Assembly (NCBI RefSeq): GCF_002754245.1
Contig: NZ_PEEX01000001.1
Span: forward strand, 4,940,001 to 5,004,000
Length of the DNA: 64,000 nt
Direction: 5' to 3'
Origin: Chryseobacterium sp. 52
GTDB lineage: Bacteria; Bacteroidota; Bacteroidia; Flavobacteriales; Weeksellaceae
Shown piece by piece: positions 1 to 9,228 of the stretch (positions are counted from its first letter, which is position 1; each line of letters opens with the position of its first letter). The notes beneath the pieces were generated by a model. The model was given only the letters and a program-made list of their open reading frames with translations. It had not been told where the DNA came from and searched no databases. Position numbers and translations under genes: made by a program.

Positions 1-18
1 AAAAAATTAAGCCGAACC

Positions 19-249
19 GCTAACAAGGGTTTTGCAATAGTGGGGCGAAACTGCAAAATTCAACAGTAGTTCTTTTATTCAACTTTTGCACAAAACTGAA
101 GATTTGTACTTCGATTGCCCTCGCTACCGCACGATTGTATCGTGTGGCTTTGGCTTTTAGATTATATTATTATGTTTTACTACTAAAACCACACGAAAGG
201 ATTCGTGCGGTAGCGGGGTTTGATAAGAAACATGGTTGCCCTCGTTAGC
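19..249. repeat. Structured element of nested inverted repeats (attC-like outer arms)
   Basis: An 11-nt arm, GCTAACAAGGG at 19-29, matches CCCTCGTTAGC at 239-249 in inverse orientation with one mismatch. Inside lie a TTTTGC/GCAAAA hairpin (30-58) and two copies of a 26-27 nt sequence in opposite orientation (122-147 and 189-215). Each of these is also an imperfect hairpin of its own (CCGCACGA with TCGTGTGG). There is no ORF. The GCTAAC...GTTAGC ends recall integron attC ends, but the element is longer than usual attC sites and its 3' end does not fit GTTRRRY exactly. It could equally be a family of intergenic repeats or a structured RNA. Positions 250-524 hold only a terminator. Confidence 0.6.
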
Positions 250-312
250 ACAAACATCTTGCCCGTGCTCAATTAATTCAAAACGAATCATTAAATTAAT
301 TTCAAATACTAC

Positions 313-345
313 AAAACCGCTCTGTTTTTCAGGGTGGTTTTTTAT
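313..345 (+). terminator. Rho-independent terminator
   Basis: A 12-bp stem, AAAACCGCTCTG against CAGGGTGGTTTT with two G-U pairs and a T5 loop, is followed by a T-run. It ends transcription that enters from the left edge, so a gene or transcribed element probably lies just upstream of the window. Confidence 0.75.
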
Positions 346-524
346 ATCAAAGAGGTGCAGAATATAAATTACACAAAAGGGTAATTGACTAATAAACTGA
401 GATAAAATAGCTTTGATTATTATTAAAACAGTTCAACAATATTCATGTGGTACAAGATGATAAGAATCAAATCCGCAATGCGTATACCTCTATAATTATT
501 TGTTAATCTAAAAAAATATAAATT

Positions 525-1808
525 ATGTGTAAAAAATGTTTCTGTTCTATCGTTCCTCCCAATGTTTTAAGTGGTTTATCAAAGAGCGGGAGTGAGGCTT
601 CAAAATTAGCTTTAGCTGATTTGGCAAGCCTAAAACAAAAAAGAGAAGCAACTTTGGCCTCACTTACAAAGAAAGAAATTACCAAAGGCAATGCGAACCG
701 ATATGTCTACGATTCTCAAAACAGTTGGGAATTAAGAAAAAAATTAGTCAGACAAGAAAACGGAAATCAGGACCAGGACAATGATGTGAATATTGTATAT
801 GATATCTCCGGCTTTATGAAAAATTATTTAATGGATACCTTTAACTACGATTCATTAGATGACAACGGAATGGATTTGATTTTTAATGTGCATTACAGAA
901 CAGACTATAATAATGCTTTTTGGGATGGAGATGAAATGGCATTCGGAGATGGTGACGGAAAAAATTTTATCGGCTTTGTGGGTTCTATAGATGTAATCGC
1001 TCATGAGCTCATGCATGGTATCACTCAGTTCACTGCAAATTTACAATACTATGGCCAATCAGGTGCGCTGAATGAACATTTCTCTGATGTTTTCGGTACA
1101 ATAATAAAGCAAAGACTTTTAAAACAAACTCCCACAGAAGGCGACTGGCTAATTGGAAATGACATCATTGGGCCTGATTTCCCTGGTCAGGCATTAAGAT
1201 CGATGAAAGATCCTGGTACCGCAAATGATTACGATGATCAGCCTGACCATATGGATAACTATTACAGCGGAAACGAGGATAATCAAGGGGTTCATGCTAA
1301 TTCCGGGATTCCAAACAAAGCATTCTATTTAGCGACCATGCAACTTGGGCTTGAGGTCACAGAACAGGTTTGGTTCCAAACGCTTAAAAAATTATGGGCT
1401 ACTGCTAATTTTAATGATATGCTGGAAAAAGTTTTAGAGGTAACATCTGAAATGATTCATAACAATCAAATACCAGAGAATTCATTAACAATCATTGAAG
1501 AAGCATTTTCGAATGTTGGTTTAAAAGCTGACAAGTTAAGCCTCAATTATCAGATTGAAATCTCAGGGGGCATACTTCCAGTGAACGAGATTCTAAAAGG
1601 AAAAATCGAAGATCATGAACTTATCAAATACATAGAGCAAAATAAGATTACCGATCTCAACAATAATTCAATGAGGGATGGTCAGGCATATAAATTTAAT
1701 TTGAAAACTAATAAACTAAAAAGACAGTTTACAGTAGACGAATCAAATCTTAATGATCATCTTAAAAAAATCATAGATATTGCACAAAAAAGCAAGGCAT
1801 TAAAGTAA
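525..1808 (+). CDS. Protealysin-like M4 metallopeptidase with C-terminal emfourin-like domain
   Basis: This is a thermolysin-family (M4) zinc endopeptidase. The zinc motif HELMH is at residues 160-164, the third ligand is E184 in NEHFSDVFG (20 residues after H164, as in thermolysin), and the transition-state His is H257 in GVHANSGIPN. There is no signal peptide. The N-terminus carries PPNVL at residues 11-15, resembling the PPYML-type short propeptide of protealysins, so a cytoplasmic or non-classically released enzyme is likely. The peptidase domain ends near residue 335. Residues about 338-427 form an extra domain (IEISGG near its start, then an acidic helix, DGQAYKFNL, and a FTVDES... helix) that follows the emfourin pattern. 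Emfourin is the protein inhibitor normally encoded by a separate gene next to protealysin. The protease call is certain; the inhibitor fusion is inferred from pattern only. Confidence 0.9.
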   Translation: MCKKCFCSIVPPNVLSGLSKSGSEASKLALADLASLKQKREATLASLTKKEITKGNANRYVYDSQNSWELRKKLVRQENGNQDQDNDVNIVYDISGFMKNYLMDTFNYDSLDDNGMDLIFNVHYRTDYNNAFWDGDEMAFGDGDGKNFIGFVGSIDVIAHELMHGITQFTANLQYYGQSGALNEHFSDVFGTIIKQRLLKQTPTEGDWLIGNDIIGPDFPGQALRSMKDPGTANDYDDQPDHMDNYYSGNEDNQGVHANSGIPNKAFYLATMQLGLEVTEQVWFQTLKKLWATANFNDMLEKVLEVTSEMIHNNQIPENSLTIIEEAFSNVGLKADKLSLNYQIEISGGILPVNEILKGKIEDHELIKYIEQNKITDLNNNSMRDGQAYKFNLKTNKLKRQFTVDESNLNDHLKKIIDIAQKSKALK

Positions 1809-1919
1809 AACCCGATTATCAGCAAATAAAAAGAGCTTTTGTTCCGGTAATGCTGTACGCAGAACCCCCTATGCCGTTGTGAGATGGAATGATATAATGG
1901 TACAATGTGATAATATATT

Positions 1920-1950
1920 AAAACCGCCCTGAAAAACAGGACGGTTTTAA
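1920..1950 (+). terminator. Rho-independent terminator after the M4 protease
   Basis: AAACCGCCCTG pairs with CAGGACGGTTT around a GAAAA-type loop, with one G-U pair, and a TTTT tail follows. It lies 110 nt past the protease stop codon. Confidence 0.75.
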
Positions 1951-2073
1951 TATATCTCTAATAATTTACAGCAATTTATTAAAAATACACAAAATTAGAA
2001 CAATTGTATTGGTTTCATATTTCTGCAATGTTTAAATTTGAGTTTTAACTGCAAATAAAAAAAGTAAACCACA

Positions 2074-2610
2074 ATGTTTAAGACTCCGGACATACCAACT
2101 GACAATTTATACAAATTCATATCCATCTTTGGATTAGCCATTTTCTCACTCTCCATTTATATTTTTGTAAATAATCAACAATCCTTTGAGGATAGCATTA
2201 GAAATAGTAATATAAGGCATTCAAAAGTTCTTTTGGAAAAATCTCAGAATGATTCGAAAAGAATAATTCTGGACGAGAAAATTGAAATGCTTCGAATAAA
2301 AATAAAAGTCAATTATGGGATAGAAAATACATTAAAAGTCTCTGAGTTGGAATATTCAAAAATAAATAACAAAGAGAATTTTGAAAGAGATTATGAAAAA
2401 CTAAAAGAATTGGAACTGGATAATCTGTTATTAGGTGATTCAGCCTTTCATACTAAGAATAACCTGGAGAAAAATCAAGAAAATATTAATGTGTATGCAC
2501 CTATGCCTGTCCTCATCTTATCAATTATAGGGATTGTATTAATGCTTGCTGGATTTTCACTATGGTATTACAGAACACAAAAATACTACGATAAGCAACT
2601 TAGACAATAA
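2074..2610 (+). CDS. Unrecognised two-helix membrane protein
   Basis: I do not recognise this 178-residue protein. It has two hydrophobic segments, about residues 16-34 and 143-164. Between them is a charged, probably helical or coiled-coil loop of roughly 105 residues rich in K, E and N. The short C-terminal tail is basic. It stands alone between two terminators, so it is transcribed as a single gene. A scaffold or small signalling role would fit such a layout, but nothing in the sequence points to one. Confidence 0.65.
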   Translation: MFKTPDIPTDNLYKFISIFGLAIFSLSIYIFVNNQQSFEDSIRNSNIRHSKVLLEKSQNDSKRIILDEKIEMLRIKIKVNYGIENTLKVSELEYSKINNKENFERDYEKLKELELDNLLLGDSAFHTKNNLEKNQENINVYAPMPVLILSIIGIVLMLAGFSLWYYRTQKYYDKQLRQ

Positions 2611-2677
2611 TTACGACACTAAAAAGCATTCCGCTTGTCAACAATCAAAATCAAAGAAATTTATATCAAATAAGATT

Positions 2678-2708
2678 AAGCCGTTCTATTTTCCAGAGCG
2701 GTTTTTCT
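2678..2708 (+). terminator. Rho-independent terminator
   Basis: AGCCGTTCT pairs with AGAGCGGTTT around an ATTTTCC loop and is followed by TTTTTC. It separates the two-helix membrane protein from the next gene by only about 35 nt. Confidence 0.7.
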
Positions 2709-2742
2709 TTATTTTTACAGCTACAAAAAAAGTGAGCAAGAC

Positions 2743-3333
2743 ATGAAGAAAATAGAAGCAAAAATTGATGAAGCATTTAGAAATACGTTCCTACTTCCCC
2801 GAGAACAGGTAGTCACCGATTTTTTGGCTGATGTTTTAGATTCAAAATATAAATTCAGAGAAGATGATAAAAAAATTCAAGTCATCAGCGTCTATTATTA
2901 TGCTTCAAGTCCTTTAAGCTTTTTATTTGCGCTCCCTAATTATGAATATTATTCTCCGGATAAAACAGTTCAGATGGCAGAGCTTCATTTGAGGGATTAT
3001 TCATTCAAAGATTATTCTTATATGGATGTTCAGGAATTATGCAGAAAGGTTTTGGATGAAAACAATGTTGATTATTCTGCTTATCTCGATGAAAATGATC
3101 AATTGGATCCTGCTAATTATTGGGCCAATCAGTTTGATCTGGAAAGTGATTTCTTAATCACCTGCTGGAAAAATGCAAAGAAAAGGACTCACTCCAAAAC
3201 CGTTGGGTTTCTAGAATCTTCAGAATCCGGAGGCGGGGTATATGATTTAGATAACGGCTTCGATATTCCTTTTGATGCCGATATTGATGAATATCTGCAG
3301 TCTAATGGGTATGATTTTGAGAAGGAGATATAA
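2743..3333 (+). CDS. Unrecognised acidic cytosolic protein
   Basis: I do not recognise this protein of 196 residues. It has no signal peptide and no membrane segment. It is rich in Asp, Tyr and Phe, with an acidic C-terminal third (DIPFDADIDEYL) and a GGGVYDLDNG turn near residue 165. This composition resembles immunity-type and other small cytosolic proteins of polymorphic toxin loci, but that is only a compositional impression. The next gene starts 13 nt downstream of its stop codon, so the two are probably cotranscribed. Confidence 0.65.
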   Translation: MKKIEAKIDEAFRNTFLLPREQVVTDFLADVLDSKYKFREDDKKIQVISVYYYASSPLSFLFALPNYEYYSPDKTVQMAELHLRDYSFKDYSYMDVQELCRKVLDENNVDYSAYLDENDQLDPANYWANQFDLESDFLITCWKNAKKRTHSKTVGFLESSESGGGVYDLDNGFDIPFDADIDEYLQSNGYDFEKEI

Positions 3334-3346
3334 TGGGTATAAAAAT

Positions 3347-3835
3347 ATGAAAACAAAATTCACCTTAAAAGCACTACTTCCATTACCATTATCAATTGGC
3401 TTTTTTTATCTGATAATCGTATTCTTGCCTAGCATCTTTACCGATCCTTATTACGAAAATAAATTATTTCCTAGAATTTTCTTCCCATGCATACTTACTT
3501 TCTCTTTTATAGTGGTATTTCTTGGCGAGGTCAGAACCAAATGTATCATCCTAGAGATCAGGCAAAATGAAATAATAATAAAACGTTTTTTAGGCCTTCA
3601 AACAAAATCATATAAATTATCTGAAATAGAGGGGTGGAAATACAGTCACTTAACTTCAAAAGGAGGTACATATGAGTATTTGTATTTATATAAAAATGGT
3701 AATAAGGTTGCAAAAATGTCTCAATTTTATCATCGAAATTATTTTCAGGTAAAAAATCATATACAAGCAAAATTCAAATATTTAGGATATGAAAAACTGT
3801 CTTATATTGATGAATTAAAAGAAATGTTCAAATAA
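3347..3835 (+). CDS. Small membrane protein with possible PH-like domain
   Basis: The protein has 162 residues when started at the ATG at 3347. A longer reading from 3272 would overlap the previous gene by 60 nt and is unlikely. Two hydrophobic helices (about residues 11-31 and 44-62) are followed by a beta-rich cytosolic part containing IILEIRQNEIIIKRFLG and LSEIEGWKY. That layout is common to bacterial PH-like membrane proteins of the YcxB/DUF type. Its function is unknown. It follows the acidic protein gene at 13 nt and ends before a terminator, so the pair forms a small operon. Confidence 0.6.
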   Translation: MKTKFTLKALLPLPLSIGFFYLIIVFLPSIFTDPYYENKLFPRIFFPCILTFSFIVVFLGEVRTKCIILEIRQNEIIIKRFLGLQTKSYKLSEIEGWKYSHLTSKGGTYEYLYLYKNGNKVAKMSQFYHRNYFQVKNHIQAKFKYLGYEKLSYIDELKEMFK

Positions 3836-3964
3836 ATAGGATAGAAAATCGTACTGCCAAAATATATTACATCAATAAATTATCCCTAAAATTGACATTC
3901 TATTATCCTTACAATAATACAAGCCTGACCTTTGCGTTGGATAAATTCTAAACAACATATATCC

Positions 3965-3994
3965 AAACCGCTCCAAATTCCGGGCGGTTTTTCA
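3965..3994 (+). terminator. Rho-independent terminator
   Basis: AAACCGCTC pairs with GGGCGGTTT (one G-U pair), followed by TTTTCATTTTTT. It closes the two-gene unit 2743-3835. Confidence 0.7.
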
Positions 3995-4049
3995 TTTTTT
4001 CTTGCCCCATTAAATGGATGTGTGTATTATTGTAAAAAAATTATTACCA

Positions 4050-6137
4050 ATGTATATTCAGGTTTCCGAGGATTTCAAAAAGAAAAGTAAATCCGCCGTT
4101 TTAGCCATCAGTATTTTTATTATTATTTACTTTTTGATGTTCCTTTTGACCATCGCTTTGGCTGCAGGATGCGTAATAGGAGGAATATGGTTAATTGCCA
4201 TTAAACCTATGTTTCTGACGTTAATGCTGGGTGCCGGTCTTGCAGGAACAGGAGGTTTTATCTTCTTCTTTATCATTAAATTTCTCTTTAAAAAACATAT
4301 TAATGACAGAAGCTATCTGACTGAAATCAAAAGATCGGATGAACCTGAACTGTTTAAAATGATTGATGATATTGTAAAAGAAGCTGAAACAGATTTTCCC
4401 AAAACGGTATATCTATCTTATGACGTTAATGCAAGCGTTTTCTATGATTCCAGTTTCTGGAGTATGTTCTACCCTATTAAAAAGAACCTGACCATAGGAC
4501 TCGGACTGATCAACACGTCCACTAAACAGGAACTGAAAGCTGTTCTTTCCCATGAGTTCGGGCATTTTTCCCAACGTTCCATGAAGGTGGGAAGCTATGT
4601 ATATAATGTTAATAAAATCATTTTCAACCTGGTTAATGATGATGAATCGTATCGCAATTCTATTTCGCAATGGGCAAGCTGGAGCGGATATTTCTCCATT
4701 TTTGCTTTACTAGCGCTTTTCATTACCAGTAAAATCCAGTGGGTACTTACTAAAATGTATTCTTTTGTCAACATCCGTCATATGGCCCTTTCCAGAGAAA
4801 TGGAATTCCATGCCGATGAAGTGGCCGCCAATATTGCAGGATCTCTTTCTTTGGAAGAATCTTTATTGAGAATGGAACTGGCCAACAATTCGTATCAAAA
4901 TGTTATTAATTTTTACGATGCAAGAATTTCTAAAAATCAGGGCAGTCAGAATATTTATAAAGAACAGTTTTTTGTCATGAACTTCCTGGCACAACACAAT
5001 GAACTGGACACCAAATATAATCTTCCCAATGTAAAGCTTTCCGAATCCGGGCTTTTTAACAAGTCAAAACTGATGATTGAAAATCAGTGGGCATCTCACC
5101 CTTCCAATGAAGACCGTATTGCCAGACTTCGACATCTTAACATCATAAAAGATTCTGAAAATGCATCTGCAAAGGATCTTTTCAGAGATTTTGAAAAAAC
5201 GGAAGAAAAACTGACTGCAAAGCTTTTTTCCAATGTAAAATATCAGAAAGGGAAAACCAATCTGGATTTTGAAACCTTCACATCAGAATTTGAAAAGCAG
5301 CATATTAAAGAGTCTTTTGATAAGATTTTCAACAGTTATTATGATAACAAGAATCCTGATTTCAGCGTTAAGGAAAACTTAGCCGCAAAAGATCTTTCTT
5401 TTGAACAGCTCTTCAGTAAAGAAAAAGTAGAACTGGTGTATACATTAATTGCGCTTGAAAATGACAAAAAAACCATAGAAGCCATTATTAAGAAAGAAAT
5501 CAGCTTAAAAACTTTCGATTACGACGGAAAGAAATACACCACCAAAGAAGCCGGAAAACTGATTCCACAGATTGACAGTTCTATTTCAGAGGTAAAAGAT
5601 CAGATCCATCATAATGATTCGGATATTTATACGTACTTCCTGAAACTGGCAAATGATGCCAACAAAAAAGATCAGTTTGAAAATACCTACAACAATTTTG
5701 CTTCTTATGACAGTGAATATGAAGATCTATTCAAACCGTATGCAGATATTATCACTGCTACTGCATTTATCAGTGCAAGAACCCCATTTGAACAGATTAG
5801 CAGAAACTTCAAAACCCTGAAACCTCTTGAACAGCAACTAAAAAGTAACATTATACCCTATCTGGATCATGCTCAGATGACCGAGGATCTGGAAGAACAA
5901 ACGATCAAAGATCTGAGATATTATATTGAAAAAGAGCATATCTATTTCAATAACGATCAATACCTGAATACCAATCTGCAGTTACTGATGACTGCAATAA
6001 ATATTCTGCCCTATTTTCTCCACAGAAAATATTTTCTGATGAAAAAAGAGCTGCTGTCAGTTATGAAAGACCTTGAGAATAAATTGCCTATTGAATCTAC
6101 AATGATAACTGAAGCTGAGATACAGGAAATAAAATAA
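4050..6137 (+). CDS. M48 family membrane metallopeptidase
   Basis: This is a membrane-bound zinc protease of the Ste24/HtpX type. The zinc motif HEFGH lies at residues 168-172 and the third ligand is E252 in EMEFHAD. Hydrophobic pairs at about residues 18-50 and 55-78 anchor the N-terminus, and another membrane stretch (about 213-240) lies between the zinc motifs, as is usual in the family. The C-terminal 400 residues are hydrophilic, helical and unassigned, which makes the protein much longer than HtpX (about 290 residues). I chose the ATG at 4050 because the N-terminal MYIQVSEDFKKKS is a plausible cytosolic start; an in-frame ATG at 4014 would add 12 residues. The likely role is membrane-protein quality control. 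Confidence 0.85.
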   Translation: MYIQVSEDFKKKSKSAVLAISIFIIIYFLMFLLTIALAAGCVIGGIWLIAIKPMFLTLMLGAGLAGTGGFIFFFIIKFLFKKHINDRSYLTEIKRSDEPELFKMIDDIVKEAETDFPKTVYLSYDVNASVFYDSSFWSMFYPIKKNLTIGLGLINTSTKQELKAVLSHEFGHFSQRSMKVGSYVYNVNKIIFNLVNDDESYRNSISQWASWSGYFSIFALLALFITSKIQWVLTKMYSFVNIRHMALSREMEFHADEVAANIAGSLSLEESLLRMELANNSYQNVINFYDARISKNQGSQNIYKEQFFVMNFLAQHNELDTKYNLPNVKLSESGLFNKSKLMIENQWASHPSNEDRIARLRHLNIIKDSENASAKDLFRDFEKTEEKLTAKLFSNVKYQKGKTNLDFETFTSEFEKQHIKESFDKIFNSYYDNKNPDFSVKENLAAKDLSFEQLFSKEKVELVYTLIALENDKKTIEAIIKKEISLKTFDYDGKKYTTKEAGKLIPQIDSSISEVKDQIHHNDSDIYTYFLKLANDANKKDQFENTYNNFASYDSEYEDLFKPYADIITATAFISARTPFEQISRNFKTLKPLEQQLKSNIIPYLDHAQMTEDLEEQTIKDLRYYIEKEHIYFNNDQYLNTNLQLLMTAINILPYFLHRKYFLMKKELLSVMKDLENKLPIESTMITEAEIQEIK

Positions 6138-6191
6138 TAGCAAAATAGAGCTTCAAAAAAACCTATACTTTCAAAAATTATCATTGATCAG

Positions 6192-6614
6192 ATGCAGGAA
6201 ATATTAAAACAAATTGAAAACAAAAATTCAGATTACGGCTTCAAAATTTCCGGGCCTGCTTCCCTTGATAAAATAAAAGAACTGGAAAGTAACACAGGCT
6301 TCAAACTTCCTGAAGATTTCATCCGGTTCTATACTATTTGTGATGGATTTGAATGTCATACAGATATTTTTAATTTTTTATCAATAGACACCATATTAGC
6401 CAATAAGGACTATGGAAACAATTGGTTTTTGTTTGCAGAATATATGATTTACTCGGATTTCTGGGGGTTGAGAAAGAATATAACCGGGGATTTTGAATTT
6501 TTCAATTCTGCACACAGCATTCCATCACACGCTCTTATTGATTTTTTAAAAGCGTTTTCGCAGGGAAACATTTTTGAAAAAGATGGAATATCTGATTGGG
6601 AAAAAATAGGATGA
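6192..6614 (+). CDS. SMI1/KNR4 (SUKH) family protein
   Basis: This 140-residue protein has the SUKH signature. It opens with a helix (ASLDKIKELESNTGFKLP), followed by PEDFIRFYTICDGF and a later W-rich strand region. Bacterial SUKH proteins are often immunity proteins against contact-dependent or polymorphic nuclease toxins, though many stand alone with no known role. No toxin gene is visible nearby: it lies 54 nt after the M48 protease gene and before the DUF2157 operon. An orphan immunity function is therefore only a family-based guess. Confidence 0.8.
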   Translation: MQEILKQIENKNSDYGFKISGPASLDKIKELESNTGFKLPEDFIRFYTICDGFECHTDIFNFLSIDTILANKDYGNNWFLFAEYMIYSDFWGLRKNITGDFEFFNSAHSIPSHALIDFLKAFSQGNIFEKDGISDWEKIG

Positions 6615-6651
6615 ACAACGGTTTTTAATTAGCATTCCAACTCCATCTATT

Positions 6652-6668
6652 TTTTTGTAGTTTAGTTC
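6652..6668 (+). promoter_or_regulatory. Promoter-like motif TTTTTGTAGTTTAG
   Basis: TTTTTGTAGTTTAGTTC starts 81 nt before the DUF2157 gene. Nearly the same string occurs before the genes at 16987 and 25294, with weaker relatives before 19289 and 36452. TAGTTTAG differs from the Bacteroidota -7 consensus TANNTTTG at one position. No good -33 TTG is seen at the right distance. Confidence 0.45.
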
Positions 6669-6732
6669 TATTGAAATCTAACGGAAATAATACGACTTCT
6701 CACCCCATTCACTATTAAAAAACACATCATTT

Positions 6733-7689
6733 ATGAAAAATATCCAGCGGGAAGATATCCATATGATCAGCCGCCACAGCAATATGACTGAACAGGAGAT
6801 TGCAAACGCCCTGAAAGAAAATGTTTACAATGATCAGGCAATGTGGCAAAAATTCCTAAGACTGCTTTTGATCACCCTTGGAATCGGCTTTACCACTGCG
6901 GGAATCATTTTCTTTTTTGCGTATAACTGGGCAGACCTGAATAAATTTGTTAAACTGGGAATCACTGAAATACTGGTCATCGCAACAACGGTCATCGTTT
7001 TACTTCCAAAAATCAATACTACCACCAAAAATATTGTTCTTACGGGCTCTTCATTTCTGGTAGGCGCTTTATTTGCCGTTTTCGGACAGATTTATCAGAC
7101 TGGAGCCAATGCTTATGACTTTTTCCTGGCCTGGACTCTTTTTATAACATTGTGGGTTGTGGTTTCCAATTTTGCACCGTTGTGGCTGTTATTGATTGTT
7201 TTAATCAATACTACCTTCTTTTTATACACGGAACAGGTCGCCAGAGATTGGCCGACAATATTGGTCGTTACCTTACATTTTCTGTTCAATGCAGCCGTAC
7301 TTATTACCTTTATCTTTTTGGAGAAGGATAAAAAAATTAAAAATATCCCTAAATGGTTCATCTATATTTTAGGAATAGGGTGTGCAACTTTTGCCACGAT
7401 AGGAATGGTTATCGGAATTCTTGATGGCTACCATTCTATATTTCCTTTTTTAACCTTAACCATTTTACCTGTCTATGCGCTCGGAATCCGGCATGGAATT
7501 CAATCAAAAAACGGATTTTATCTTTCGGTGATTCCATTGAGTCTGATTATCATTATTTCAGCTTTACTCTTCAAAATATCAGACGGAGAAGTAATGTTTT
7601 TGATCGTGGGCCTTTTTATCATCGTAAGCATTACGCTGGTGATTATGAATCTGATTAACCTTCAAAAAAAATGGAACCATGAGAAATAA
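6733..7689 (+). CDS. DUF2157 membrane protein
   Basis: A cytosolic N-terminus of about 40 residues (TEQEIANALKENVY, then AMWQKFLRLLL) is followed by about nine membrane helices, with the family signature FFFAYNWADLNKFVKLGI. DUF2157 proteins have no proven function. Across Bacteroidota and Proteobacteria they occur in the order DUF2157, DUF4401, GDYXXLXY, and all three are present here. The gene overlaps the next by 11 nt, so translation is probably coupled. A motif shared with other promoters in the window lies upstream. Confidence 0.85.
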   Translation: MKNIQREDIHMISRHSNMTEQEIANALKENVYNDQAMWQKFLRLLLITLGIGFTTAGIIFFFAYNWADLNKFVKLGITEILVIATTVIVLLPKINTTTKNIVLTGSSFLVGALFAVFGQIYQTGANAYDFFLAWTLFITLWVVVSNFAPLWLLLIVLINTTFFLYTEQVARDWPTILVVTLHFLFNAAVLITFIFLEKDKKIKNIPKWFIYILGIGCATFATIGMVIGILDGYHSIFPFLTLTILPVYALGIRHGIQSKNGFYLSVIPLSLIIIISALLFKISDGEVMFLIVGLFIIVSITLVIMNLINLQKKWNHEK

Positions 7690-8749
7690 ACAAGAGATCA
7701 AAGAACTGCTGGATTATTTCCAAACTACAGAAAATAAAGAATTGAAATTTGATGAAGAAGCCATTTTTGCTGATTATCAAAAAAATAACAGCCATCAATC
7801 TTTAGCTATAAAAATTTTATCCATTTTTGGAGGAATATTGGCAAGCCTTTCATTCGTAGGATTTCTTCTGCTTGCGGGCTTGTATGATTCGGGATCAGGG
7901 TTACTGATATTTGGAACACTTTCAATCATTGGAGGCGTATTCATCAATAAAATCTATGATAAAACAATCATTGATACCATCAGTGTTTCTTCTTATATCA
8001 TTGGGTTTGTACTTTTAGCGATAGGCTTGTTTAAGATGGATATGAATGAAAATACAGTAAGCCTTCTTTTTATTATGATTGCAATAGCAGCATTATTCAT
8101 CGTCCGGAGCTATATCATTATCTTTATTTCCGTCCTGATCATGAGCGGAGCCTTTCTAACGCTGATTGCATCTAGTAAAAGTTTTGACGTTATCCATGTG
8201 TATACCTCTTTTCTTGCCATCATTGTTACGGTCCTGTTTCTGCAAGAAGCAAAAATAATTTCTGTAAACAGAGCATTTTCAAAATTATACAACCCTGTCC
8301 GTATAGGATTGATTTTCTCATTTCTTGCAGGATTGGTTTTTCTGGGCCACGATTTTATTGAGGTATCCGGCGAGTACCTTTGGATATCATCCGTCGTTAT
8401 TATCCTGCTCATCATGTATGTTCTTTCCAGAATTTTTGAGCTGCTGAATATTTCCAGTATGCAACAAAAGGCCGGAATCTACAGTGTGAGTCTTCTGATA
8501 TTATCCACTACCATATTGTCTCCTGCAATATCCGGAGCTATTTTAATTATTCTTTTAAGCTTTCTGGTAAATTATAAAACCAGTTTGGCTATAGGCATCA
8601 TCGCATTTATTTACTTTGTTGCACAATATTATTATGACCTTCATTTTACCCTGCTTACCAAGTCTATCCTTTTATTCTCGTCAGGTATTTTATTTCTAGG
8701 TCTTTATTTATTAACCCATAAAAAACTGACATCGAATGAAAAAGTATAA
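7679..8749 (+). CDS. DUF4401 membrane protein
   Basis: The N-terminus is soluble for about 40 residues (EIKELLDYFQTTENKELKFD), followed by about ten membrane helices, with LAIKILSIFGGILASLSFVGF entering the first. This is the usual second member of the DUF2157/DUF4401/GDYXXLXY trio. It overlaps the gene before it by 11 nt and the gene after it by 14 nt, so the three products are probably made in fixed proportion and may form one membrane complex. The biochemical role is unknown. Confidence 0.8.
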   Translation: MRNKQEIKELLDYFQTTENKELKFDEEAIFADYQKNNSHQSLAIKILSIFGGILASLSFVGFLLLAGLYDSGSGLLIFGTLSIIGGVFINKIYDKTIIDTISVSSYIIGFVLLAIGLFKMDMNENTVSLLFIMIAIAALFIVRSYIIIFISVLIMSGAFLTLIASSKSFDVIHVYTSFLAIIVTVLFLQEAKIISVNRAFSKLYNPVRIGLIFSFLAGLVFLGHDFIEVSGEYLWISSVVIILLIMYVLSRIFELLNISSMQQKAGIYSVSLLILSTTILSPAISGAILIILLSFLVNYKTSLAIGIIAFIYFVAQYYYDLHFTLLTKSILLFSSGILFLGLYLLTHKKLTSNEKV

Positions 8750-9224
8750 ATGGATCATTATATTACTGAATCTCATTGCTTTGCTGGTGTATTTCAACTA
8801 TTCCGTTTCTAAAAAAGAAGAGCTTCTGCAGGACGGACAATTGGTTCTTTTGCGGCTGGCCCCGGTTGATCCCCGTTCCCTGATGCAGGGCGATTATATG
8901 CGTTTACGGTATAGTATATCAGAAAATATGAGCTCCGAACATATTGCCAAGAGAGGATATTGCGTTGTCATTCTGGGCAGTGATGGAATTGCAGAAAAAG
9001 TAAGATTCCAGGATGAAACAACACCTCTGGGCAAAGGCGAATATTTGATCAAATACACAGCGTCTAATGACTGGGATATCAGTATAGGAGCTGAATCTTT
9101 CTTTTTTCAGGAGGGAAAAGCCAGTCAATATGAAAACGCAAAATACGGAGGAATAAAAATTGATAAAAACGGAAACAGCTTGTTGGTAGGGCTTTACGAT
9201 CAACAGCTAAAAAATATAAAATAG
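8736..9224 (+). CDS. GDYXXLXY domain protein
   Basis: The protein has 162 residues with one N-terminal membrane anchor (residues 5-20). The family motif is intact as GDYMRLRY, preceded by LAPVDPRSLMQ. The rest should lie outside the cytoplasmic membrane and is beta-rich. Genes of this family regularly follow DUF2157 and DUF4401 genes. Here the start lies inside the DUF4401 gene (14-nt overlap), supporting an accessory subunit of the same membrane assembly. Its function is unknown. Confidence 0.85.
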   Translation: MKKYKWIIILLNLIALLVYFNYSVSKKEELLQDGQLVLLRLAPVDPRSLMQGDYMRLRYSISENMSSEHIAKRGYCVVILGSDGIAEKVRFQDETTPLGKGEYLIKYTASNDWDISIGAESFFFQEGKASQYENAKYGGIKIDKNGNSLLVGLYDQQLKNIK

Positions 9225-9228
9225 CATT

